Shown here: in pieces, positions 36,701-48,700 of the stretch
Layout of the letters: each line of letters begins with the position of its first letter
Position numbering within the stretch: the first letter of the stretch is position 1
Assembly: GCF_050948175.1 (NCBI RefSeq)
Contig: NC_135195.1
Location: 10,196,001 to 10,260,000, forward strand
Reading direction: 5' to 3'
From: Xylocopa sonorina
Lineage: Eukaryota; Arthropoda; Insecta; Hymenoptera; Apidae
Length of the DNA: 64,000 bases
Made by a program: the position numbers and the translations under genes
The notes under the pieces: model-generated
The model's database searches: none
What the model was told of the DNA's origin: nothing
Seen by the model: the letters and a program-made list of their open reading frames with translations, nothing else

Positions 36701-39700
36701 CCAGATACCTTTAATTCCCAGTCTCACACGTACCGACACACATCATCTATAAAACAGTTCTCCTACAAGTTAGAATTCCACTAGACAATAGAACGAACCT
36801 CCCCGAAGGACTACGCAGCGCGATAAGTCACGCCAAGTCGTAACTGACGATCGTACCTTCTCGCAAACTTCTCAAAACGAAGAAATCGAAATCCCAGTGT
36901 ACGCACCCTACCGTACAATACACTTTCTCGCGAAACGAACGAAATAAAAATTCGTAAGCAGCCCCGCACGAGAGGGTGGCAGCGCGACAAGACGCGTAAG
37001 TCGCGAGTGGTAATCCCTCGCAGCGACGGAAGAGCGAGAGAGAGATTCATAAGCTGGTAAGCACAGGGAGAAAGGAAGAGTCACGTGCGAGGTTGGACGA
37101 AGGGTTTTCGACCCGGGCAGTGTTCCGGTAAAGTGCATCGTATCGTACGATTGGTGAGCGCGCTTGCGCGATCGTAAATCGGTTAGTGGCTGTCGCTTAG
37201 CGCTGCGTGTCCGCGTTTAGCCGCTCCGTTCCGGGACGAATGGCTTCGGGGGTGGAGGAGGCGGCCGTGGAAGAAGGGGCGAGGAGAGTAACGGGGGTTG
37301 GCTTCGACCACGTCGAAGAGAAAGCGCACACGTTCGACCGACAGATACTACTTCGAAGGGGGATCGATAGCATCGGCCACGGAAATATACCGACTTAATA
37401 ATGCAGTCGATAATCACGATGAAAGAGCACGACGACGATGGCGGCGGCAACGAGAGGGCAAACGACCGCCAACGTGCCTTCGTGCACGTGTTCTCCTCCT
37501 GGCGCGAACGCGGCCAATCGTGTTACATTTTTGCAATTTAAATCGCCGTGACTGAATTTAATTAATCGCTCGTTCGCACGTATACAAGTATGTCGGAAAT
37601 TAACAGTGGAACGTTCATTCCGCGAAAGGTTATCGTTGTCGAGGAAACATTTCGCTGTTTGTCGAAATGAATGTCAAGGTTTAGAAGAGAAAGAATTCGC
37701 GTTGTTCGGGAGACCGTTGTAATAAGTTCGTTTCGTTGGACAGCGCTAGGCGAAAGCACCTTCTCCAGCCTTGCTTATTGCAATATCAACTTGGCCGGTG
37801 AGCTCAATGCTCGACCGGTCTCTCGACGTCCATTACTTAAGTAGATCAACAATATGCGAACGGTTACGATTACATACATACCGGCACACTCTAGTTTACC
37901 CTCTCACGCTTCGCGTTCTGCATACACGATATTGTATTTCAACTCTACGGTGAAACCAGTCAAGTACTTTCTGTATCGCGTAAAACTATGTTCAGATAAA
38001 ATTGCGAGTGGAAAAGTAATTAATAGAAACACGTCTAACTCGCGCTAAACGTCTCTATCAGTACCTCGATCGACGCAGCATTTAACCGAAAACGATCGGT
38101 TATTAACGAATGATTATCCCCGTCGGAAGAGAAATGAATTTTAAACGAACGCAATCAATTAAATCGCCGTCCGTATTACACGAGGCACGAGGGCGGGAAA
38201 GGGAGGAAAGTATCTCGCGGAGAAAGAACGACGCCGGATCAAATATAACTTATTCCATCCGTCCGCTCGTAATGGAACGTTCAAATAGAAATTAACAAAT
38301 CGCTCCGCGAACGACTTAATCGAACGGAATCGAATTTATTTTTAATTTCGCAGGATCGTACGTATACCCCCCTCTCGGCCCGGACGTATACATAATATGA
38401 CAGGGGATAGATGGATCGATCGATCGATCCAACGGACAGTGAAACAGTATCGTTGAAGCCTGCCTCCGCGGAACTATCGATAAGAGAAGCCCATTCGAAA
38501 TTGCGCGTTATCGACATATCCCGGACGGGAATTAATTCGATTCGCGACGTAATAAAATACTTCTTGGCCGCATCGCGGAACCTACGTATCTATATGTATG
38601 TATATACCGGATACATGTACGCGCCGGTTCGTTCGAAAGTCCGAAACACGGAGAAAAGAGTTCGCCGGGGCCAAGTCGATAATCGGATGAAGAGAAACTC
38701 TCAGTGGCAGAAGCGATGGGACGGGGGCCCCGTATCGATCTCATCTGGGCAGCCTTTCCTTTTCTATTTTCACGTGGTTCGGAACCCAATAATAGGGGTT
38801 GTACCGATAATTTCACCCCCGCCCACCACCCTTGCCCCCTACCATCCCGTCACCCTCCGGTTATTCGATATGGATCTTTTAGTAGCGAGCCTTTGCTAGG
38901 GTGATTGAGTCGCCTACTCTCTTTCCCAGTCTCTCTACCCCACATTCCCGCGTCCCTCTTCCACTCTGCTTATAGGAATCACCGGTGAGCGTACGCTTCG
39001 CTTCTTCCACCTTGTCGCTCGCTCCTCCTCGCCTTTGTTTCCACCTTTTCATCCTTTTCCCGATGTTTCCACCGGGTCTCGCGCGTCTCGCGCCACCGCC
39101 GGGTGCAATTAATGGATAATTAATCAGCCGAACTCGATCGCGGCGATAAGAATCGCGGGAATACTCGTCGAGGGCGAGAGCGGTCGGCTTTGTAAGGCGA
39201 CAAAGGGTGCGCGAGTGGGTGACACCAGGTGCGAGAGGAACTCTCAAATGTGCAGAACGGTCGCTCGACTTTCGTCGCTATGATATCGGGGATGGAAAAG
39301 CGATCGGATAAAAATATAGGATTCCTCTCGGTCGAACGCTACGATTAAATGATAATTTGCGCCGTTTCTTCGACTTTCGACAAAGTTGTATCGTCCGCAC
39401 ACATATTCGCCTGTAAACACTCGAGGGTGTTGCATAATTCAGGGCACCACTCTTGGATACCGCGCTGTGGACTTTAATTTTCTCGCGAATTCGTGTAAAA
39501 CCCGAAACAATCTCGCGCAGAGCGAAACGGAACGAACGGAGAAAGGGTGGGGTAGCGGCGACGGGATAGTTGATAAAAATTTATTTGCCCCCGCGGTTAA
39601 TTCTTGCCCACCTGTTCAGGGACGATGGGATCGTAAAGCGGTGGAAAGGGGTGCGCGTCGACGTAAGTGAAATCGATAGGCGACGGTAAAAGCAGAAGTC

Positions 39701-42700
39701 GCAAAGTCGAGGCGCGGGGGTTAGAACGGTTACGACGCTGACAGCGTTAAGAAAATTGAATAGTAAAAGAGACACGGGGTTGCCGTGAACAAAGAGGCGT
39801 AGGCAGACGGGGGATGGGAGGGTGAGAAATTAGAGGAGGACGGCGGAGCGCAAAGAGGAGGAAAGAAAAAGGAGTAGACCGACGCAGGGGTGACTATCGC
39901 CGGGGGTGAAGGGTGGAAACGGTAAATTCGTGAAAACAGTTAACCTCGCGGACGCTGGCGTGCGCCGTTATGAAACTTCGTAAACGTCGGTGAAAAAGGA
40001 GCGTGGGTGCGGAAAAGGAAAACAAAAAAGAGGCGGGGATTGGGGGGGTGGAGGGCAAAAAAGGAAAACGCTAAATTGCACGGTGGAAACTTCAAAGGCG
40101 GAAATAAAATCTGTAAAAAGAAGCAGACGGTGAACGCAAACGGGAAAAACAAGAAGTAATCAAGAAACGTGCCCGGAGGATGTGGGTTATGTTTAATTTG
40201 TTACGCTGCGGAAAAACGAAATAGAGATAAAGAGGGGCGAGGGGTGAAAGCGGGAAAAGTAGCGGATAACAGGTGAACGAGAGAAAGGGGAAGAGAGAAG
40301 GTGAGACGTGAAGGAGAAAACGCGCGGGTAATCGGGTGGTCTGCGTTTTTTCAAAAGGTGGAAAACGTTCACCGCGGCGATGCCGCGGATGTTCCCCATA
40401 AGAGTATTTGTCGCGTCTTTCATCGCGCGTTTCGGCACTGCTTTTTACAATAAAAATCGAATTAACGTCTTATCGATTTAACAACTTCTTCTGAAGCGTC
40501 AAATAAAGTGACGAGGAACGAGGGAATAAATCGGGAAGGGGTACAACCTCGCCGCCAGATACTTTTCAGGGAATTAATTTAACCCGTACTCTATCATTCC
40601 GCGATAAAAGCGGAATAACACAGCGGAAAGGTTATTACGCGATAAAAATAGATCGAACCCCCCATCGGCGCCATACTTTTAGCTGGATACACAGGATTGC
40701 TTCCTGGTCGCCAAAAAGAAGAAAACCATTGGAAAACTATTCCTGTCGGAAAGACAATTCTGTCGAGCCGTTCTTCCGTTTTCATGGATACTTAATAGAA
40801 CGAACGGGAAAATCGTAGCAACGTGAAACATCAGAGCGAATTTAATGGCGCGTTCTGGCAGGAAAATTTAAAAAATTCAGAACGCCGTGTCGGTCGGTTT
40901 GGGCTGCGAGCGACTCGATTTAACTGGACAGGGGCGATATACAATTTTCGGATGTAAAATAAAAATATATGGAACATCGCAATTTAAAAGTTATCTAAGA
41001 AGAACTATTATTCACGCGCGTGGTGACGACGTTTAACGAAGAACCCGCGAAAAGTAACAAGTAGCGGTTTTCCAACGGGGGTGCATCGGATAAGGACGTG
41101 TCGCGAGGCGATGATCCGTGCGCTCAAGTTCACAAAAGGAACGGGAGCGCGAGGAAAAGGGCGTCGCGGTAGATGGAAGAGGCACGGCATGTAAAAGAGA
41201 GAGAGAGGGAGAGAGAGAGAGAGAAAGAGGGAGAGGAAAAAAGTTGAAGCGGCGCGCGGATTTACGCGGCGCGTTACCCTAATGAAAATCGCGGAGGATG
41301 AATCGTGGGAGGGGCGGAAAGGTGGCTGGTTGAAATACACAGGGGTGGAATTAGAATATCAGAGACACGTTCGCAGCCTGTACATACGTCCCACCAACAC
41401 TCCTATCCCCGTCAGACTGTACGTATATAATACTTGTCGGTAGTTGACAAACCCTCGACATCAATTTCTCTCTCTGTCTCTAATTCCACCCTTCTCTTTC
41501 CCTTCCCCTGTTCCCTTCGTCGTCCTTCACTCCGCCCTTCCACTGTTGCACCCCGTCTCTATCCCTCTCCGTCGTGTCTCTCCACATTTCTCCCTTTACA
41601 CCACCCCCTGCGTCGATCCATCCCTCTTCCTCGGTCTATCTCGCGCTACCGCTACCTCTCTCGCTCCCTCTCTTCGTTTACTTTGGAGATATCGATTACC
41701 GGCTCAACTCCCAACCCCCATCGCAAACCCCTCTGTCACCTCCAACCTGCCCACCCCCCTTATCCACTCCCACTGGCAGGCACCCACCCTCCCAAAGCCC
41801 CCCAACCACTCGGCCCAGCTTGCTGCTTGGTTGCTTGCACGGTGTCACATCGGTGTAGCAGTTTACAGAGATGGTACAGTTCGCGACAATTACGATCAAA
41901 CGTACAGTTAACACCCACGTACGATCTCGCGGAGCCCAGGGATGAGGGATTGCGATGGAAGTCGTGTCGCCTAACTGCTCTGTGCTTTCGCGGATCGATC
42001 ATAGCGTTTCGCAAACCCCCGCCGGTGTTACCTCTTTCTTTTTTATTCCGATTTTTCTCTCGCTTCTCCTTTCATTTTATTTTATGTCATATTCGTTTCT
42101 TCTCCGCAGAAACGCGACCGCGTCGTTTATTGCCACGCATTAAAATGGTATTAAACACGGGAGAAGAAACGGATCTCGCGGAGGAATCGAGATAACAGCT
42201 GCGGACGATGATGCTCCCGTATGCGTTTAAAATAATAGCAAGCTTCCCTCTATCGGTGGTTTCCTTTTTTTCTCTTTCTCTCTCTCTCTCTCTCTCCCTA
42301 AAGAGTAAAGGGGTGGGCGGTAAAAAATAAATCCAGGACCAAGGATCGCAGCAGGGTTGTTGACCCTCCGGCCCGGAGAGAACGTACCTACGTACGTTTT
42401 CGTATACAGCCAGGGAGAACAGTTTACAGAACTGCATAACGGCCAGCCAGTAAGAGCACGTTCTCAAATATCGGTGAATTTATACACGCGAATAAAGCAG
42501 GCGACCTGATTCCTTTTTCTTTCGCCCGTTGGGCACGCCAGTGGGAACCTTCCCTTCCCATCCCGGGGGCTATCAAAACACGTGAAAATTGCCTTCCCAA
42601 GGAAATGCCTTCTTAACCTCCAATGTAAATACGCGAAACTATGACCACGACTATTTGCGTCGTTGTAAACGTAATTGCGAACCTCGAATAAAGTAGAACG

Positions 42701-45700
42701 GCCGCGCGTTGTCCACGATAAATTACTTTGGAACAAAGGTCACCGAGATGTGCTATCTATTCGAGCCGCTTCCTCTTTCCACGCTTCTAACAGAACCTCC
42801 ACCTTTTTATCGGGAAAAACGTTTACATATTGATTCGAGCGAGGATAATTGCGATTCACCTTACGATCGAATCAAAGGAATCTCGATTGAACGCCCGCAT
42901 GCAGCTCGTGTTCCTAGAAAAATATCAAATTCCAAGTAACGGAACATTTTCAATTCGCGATTCGTTTTTGAAAGTCGAAGGGGAACAAAAAGTGCAGCGA
43001 TTTTACAAAAGCGCTGATTTTACGACTGCCCGACAAGGGCGATGTCGATTCGAATCGAAACAACTTTTTAATCAAATCCGAAGAATTCTTCCGCCAGCAT
43101 TTGCGAGGCAAATAAACGAGTACTGTGTCGACGCAAGAAGTAAGGAACAAAAAAAAGCTATTTTCTCGTTTAACTTTTGCGCGGCTCGATTCGGTCCGGC
43201 GAAAATCCGCAAAACTTACTCGCTCCGAAACACCCGCGGAAAATCGTTCAACGAGAAATAACGCGGAAGTGCCCAGGGCTGCGCGAAAGCAGCGAATTCG
43301 CTGACCGGCGATAAAAAAAAAAAATACACCGGTTTTCACGCTTTTTGCTCGTTTTGATTCCGGTTAATTCGCGATCGAATTAAACCGTGAAATCGGAAGA
43401 GGGAATCCTTTCGAAACGTGTGATTCGATCGCAGGGGATCCTCCAGGGCGAAGGACCTGAATGATAAACCAGATCTGCCCCGATACGTGACTCGAATATC
43501 AATCTTTTTACCACTAACGACACTTAACCCCTAACGATTCATCATTTTCTCATCGTCAGCAATAGACGATGTTACAAAACGAATAATCGAATACAGTACC
43601 ACGTAAAGCATAAATCAGTTAATATAGGACATCAGGATAGCGAAGCCTTTCATTTTCTCTAACTGCGACGCCTCTGCGATGAAGTCTGTCGAGCTGCCTA
43701 CATATTCGAGGGTTAAAATACGAAACGATCTCCTCTCGTATAATTAGCTTATACAATTATCTACAACATTCAATTATTCAAGCAAGTATCCTTTCGTTTA
43801 TATTATAAAAAGCAGGTGAAAATTTGGAAATTTCCACGAGCGTAGAGGAAGATCGTTCCTCGCAGCATATCGAATCGTTCGCGGTGGAGGAACGAACCTC
43901 CGGCTCGTTCGATAATAAATACTTGATAAAGACGCGGGAAACGAAATGAGCTATCGCGGCAAATACTTTGGTTCGCGTTAATGCCGCACTTTAATATAGG
44001 TAAGTCCAAGTTAAGCTCCTTACCGATGACGATACGATTAGTACGGTTGGTTGAGCTAATTGCCTTCGCGCTGATGGGAACTAAATCGAAGAGCCGGCAA
44101 TATGAAGCGAGAACAATATCGATCGTTTTTCTCCGTTCCCGTGACGAGGGGTGGCGAGGTTGCGACAAAGATTACCAAGTTCAATAATGGCCCTGTAACC
44201 TCGTTGCTTATAAAACCCGATTCCGTGGCTACGATTACGCTGCCTGTCGGCGATTTCAACAATAGACGCGCGTGCACCGGCTGAAGGGAGGAAGATTCTC
44301 TGGACAGAGCAGCCGATTACTATTGGAACCCCTCAAAGCATTCGTAATGCAACGAGTCAAGTTTCGATGAATTTTAGCTGGCTCGAAATTTGCAAATTTA
44401 TAGGCGTTGTCGGCACCTACCCTCTTTACTTAAAGAATAAAGTCTCTAAAATAGTTACAAGATATAAATTGCATCACTGTCTCTATATGAAATCTTTCAA
44501 CGAATGCGGAACACCGATACACAATTTCACAGTGCCTAGTCGTCTTAAAGTAGAAGTGGACATTTTTCAACTCGCGATTAGTAGTGGGTTTCTCGATAGA
44601 ACCGCGATGCAGAAAAATACGAGCGATTCGATCCCTAGAAAATACGGGAGTACGCGTGCTCGACGAGAGAGCGAGACCCGATCCAATTCAATCGAGCTTT
44701 CCCAACCCCCGTCCGGTGTTTACGATCCCGGGCGATCTTTTCAACTGCGGCGAATAAGCGTGCATATTCGACGAAGATAAAAAGACGTGAAGACGAACTT
44801 ACAAAGTGCCTTACCATAACGTAATGCCTCTGCATCTCGGTCTTCTCGCTGGCCAGCTTCTCGCATTCGATCTTCAGTCTGAAAAGTGAAAAGCGATTGA
44901 GAACGGGGGCGAAGTTAGACGTGCGTTAAAGCGGAAATGGTGCGCGCTCGTCTACGGTCTTTGTGTGTCGCGTGTTGCCGAGATGTTCCTGTCGCTGCGT
45001 ACGTATTACGTGCACCTACGCGTATGTCTGTGTTTATATGTGTGTGTACGTGTAAACACGCGGAAGCACATAGGGCAAGACCACCGCCGCCTTTCCTTTT
45101 GGGATTTACAGCATCTTGAATTCGAGGGAGGAAGAGCAGCGGCGGTGTGTCTCTGGAAAGTAAGATCGAGTTCTGCGGCGAAAAAGCTGAAGGAACTAGA
45201 AGAAACGAGATTATGGCGGTGTTAGCGGTTACGGTAGGCGAAACGACGCCAGGGGATGCAGAAAATGCATTCGCCAGCGAAGTATGGGAACTTACGGGAA
45301 CATTTTGTTTAGTGGAGAATCGTTGATTTCGACGCGATTCAATAATTTGATTAAACCGTGAAAGATTCCACGGTCGAAAGGAGTCGCGAGCTTCGTCGAG
45401 GCAACATTTACCAGCGTTGACAACGAAAATTTCATGCAAACTTAACCGTCCATCGCGTATCCGTAGTTTCAACGGTGCCGCGAGTGCAAGATAATTAATG
45501 GTACGTAAACGCAGACATCTGTACACACGGTCCCACTACACGGCGGGCGTTCGAAAGTGAGCGTTGTTCCAATAACGTTAGAGTCGTCATGGCACCGCCA
45601 CCATCTGGATACTACTTGCCGTAGCGTCGATTAATTACCGTGTCCGGTTCCGATAATCAATTACCATAAATCGGCGACGTCCGGACGGCGTCGCGCCCTG

Positions 45701-48700
45701 TTCTTTGCCGCGACTAGAAACGAGACTTGTCCGCCGTTTCCGAAATATCACCGATCCCAAAACCGCTCGCGAACGAATTCCACCGCTCCGATAAGACTAC
45801 GCGCACTTCGCGTGCTTGGGCTCGCAATCGGTTCACCGGGGATTTTCATAAAATTTCGAGGGATGAATTTGAAGGTTGAAAAGATGAATGTTTCGTTGCA
45901 CGCTGGTTATATTACCGCAGAAAATTCTATTTCGATACTCGTTTCCCCTTTCTCGTAAGAGATAAAGTTCTACCGTCAGATTCGTCTTGGAAATAGTTGG
46001 AATTTCAATGCGAATCGAAGAAATTATTCGACACGATTTTGTTCGAAATACGGGTGCTACTTGTAGCAGTTGGAAAAAGTGGTAGAAAAGACGATGTCCT
46101 CGAGTGGGCTCGATTCGTAGCTCTTGCTATAGATTCTCGCCCGGAATCGTCTCGTTATTCGCGTATCCGCTGCAAACGGTTGCGTCGCGAGCGGAAGACA
46201 CGTTCGACGCGTTATTAGGATCGAAGAGGCCGTCGCGAGCAAACAATTCCAGGTTCCCTCTCACGGGTAAGAGAGCTCGGAGCGATCCGACGCGCAACAG
46301 CGTCAACAGGGCGGGTTCTGCGACAACCTCGGTACGGGGTATGGCGGAAAAGCGAGGAAAACCGGGAGAAGACAGACAACAAGGCAGCGCGGCGAGCACC
46401 GACGGCGTCAATAATCGCGGATCTTCGAGAAACGCGAACGCGAGACGGAAGGGATGAATAGACGAGGAACTGGCAGGAGAGGGTCGCGAGGGGTGGAGAA
46501 AGAAAAACAAAGAGCGAGAGAGAGATAGAACAGGTGAAGGGAGTCAAAGAAAAGAGAAAGACTCACGAGTGGTTCTGTTGCTGGATGAAATTGAATTCCT
46601 CTTTGATCCTCTCGCAAGTGTCAGCCACCGTGAATTTCAGCCCTCCCGCAGCCCCGCCGCTTCCTCCGCCACCCTGGAACGAACAAAAAGTATATCTATA
46701 TATCTATATATATATATCTATATATCTTATATATATATATATATAAGAGGAGAGAATTCGATTAGCATACACGACAAAGCAGCCGCGACAAAAAATGAAA
46801 AATAGATCGAACAGAATGGCAAGGAGATAGCATGTTTAAGAATCCTTCCCATCTGCGCGACTATTGTATCGCGCGCATTGATAAAATTTCAAATTATTAC
46901 GATGTTTATCTACATTCCCGTTCCTTTAGTCGGAGACGATATAATTTAATCGGTTTGAAAATTTCAATAGCTCGCAGCTTGACGAACTTCTAACGAACAT
47001 GAACGCGGTCGTTGGATTATTTAAAGCGCATCTCGGATCTGCAAATTCAAAGCTCAATCATTAGAAATCCTCAAAGCGTTCACCCAGATGCACTTCAGAA
47101 GCAACATTATACATCCGGTTTCAGGTAGGGAAAAAACGCGTGCTCGTCCCCGCGGCAAGAAGACCGGCCGAGTTAACAAGCAAGATTTCTATCGACTCGC
47201 ACAATTCGTGCAGACAGATACGATAACAGTGTTGCCACAACGATGGAACTCTATTTGCGGGATCCACGGGAGTGAAGGGAAAAAAGGAGAGAGAGAAAGT
47301 TGTTAAAGGGTGCAAAAGCAACGGAGAGAGATCTCGTTACGCCGGAAATCGTGTACACGGTGGAAAAGGTAGGAGGAGGAGGAGGAGGAGGAGGAGGAGG
47401 AAGAGGTCGACGTTGCGCCGGACCTTGGGTCGGTGAAACCACGGAATAAATCCGGAATAAATCTGAACGAATCCGAATTTAAAGGGAAACCAGTCGCGAA
47501 CCAGCGCGGCGTACGCGTTCATTCGTTCGTTCGCGAGACGCCGGTGAAATCGTAACGAGGTTAAAGTCGAAGATGACAAGCAACCACCATCAAATGGCCT
47601 TCGACCGCATAAGGTGCGCGCGCGCGCGCGCGCATACACACGGAGAACGGAGGCGGAGAAACGCGAGCAGAGGGCATCCAGGTATAAAAGACGAGCGTCT
47701 CCGTGGGCTGAAGAGGGAGAAGCCGAGGCCTGAAGAGCCAAGGATGAAGGGCCATGAAGGCGTCCTTAATGAGACCCATTCCACCAGGTAGCACGAGGTC
47801 TGTGTCTACGGGTTCTTCAGCCCGCGTATACCGACGCCGCTCTACCGGTTGAAATTACGGAGAAAAGGATCGGGCTTTCCGATGACAGTAATGATTACGT
47901 TAGACGCGCGCGAGCGGGTGTACGCGCGCACACACGCGTACACTTAAGTGGATACAGACGCGTAAGGGCATAGAACGTTTGTACGTGCTCCCTGTGCGGC
48001 GATGTCAATCGAATTTCCTAAGTACACTCGAAACGCGCCACCGGGAATATTAAGAGAAACTAATCCTGACTGCGCGAGTCCTTTTTGAATGGACTTCGTT
48101 TGCGAATAGACAACCGTTGCTTCTACCCCGTTCTCATTTGCGATGCTCCATTTCTAACAGAACGCAAGGTATACGGAGACGTTAGTTAATCGCGTAATAT
48201 TCATTTCTAATCGTCCACGTGAACTGAAAATTATGCTTCGATAGAGATCGCGCAACTATTTTTAACGATCCCTGATAGAGGCCCATGTCTCGTTGAAATT
48301 TTATGCGAACCTTCGTTTATCGGCGTGCAAAGAGCCGCTCGGCCCATGGAAAGAACGGAATTCCATTTTCCAATCAGATCATTAATCCGATACGGTTACG
48401 CGGGGCGTCATTGAGCATCGATATTGCGCGGCGGGGGTTGAGCGAGCGGAACGGGTGAAAGAGCGAGAGGAATTTCGAACCGAATGACAAAATCTCTCTC
48501 GATAAAGAGAAATATCCCGGGCGCGGCGTTAAATGGTCAATGACTGTCCGCCGGCTGGGAAATTCCAGTTTTTCGACGGCACCGTAGTCTCGCGTAGAAT
48601 GATTTGGCCACTTGTTGAATTCGAAACGGGGAGTGGCTGTCGGTGGTAAAATGGTTTGGGAACAGGTCGAGGAAGAGGACGCGCCGGTGGGCCTCACTTG

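Larger units (their letters stand above)
34554..44814 (-). other. groucho intron 3 (10.3 kb)
   Basis: Donor GTAAGG at 44814 and acceptor ..GTTACAG at 34554. It contains purine-rich DNA at about 39780-40330, a pyrimidine-rich block at about 41450-41850, GA/CT tracts near 41198-41226 and 42272-42297, and an imperfect duplicated segment (36101-36162 and 37170-37242). A TATCGATA octamer, the Drosophila DRE consensus, occurs at about 38477. No gene is supported. Confidence 0.85.

Noticed and set aside
41434..42195. Plus-strand open frame of 253 codons
   Set aside because: Pyrimidine-rich low-complexity sequence; Pro/Ser/Leu-biased product without recognisable domains.
43846..43901. Inverted repeat around CGTTCCTC..GAGGAACG
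   Set aside because: Only about nine paired bases with a 30-nt loop; too short for a microRNA precursor or transposon end.
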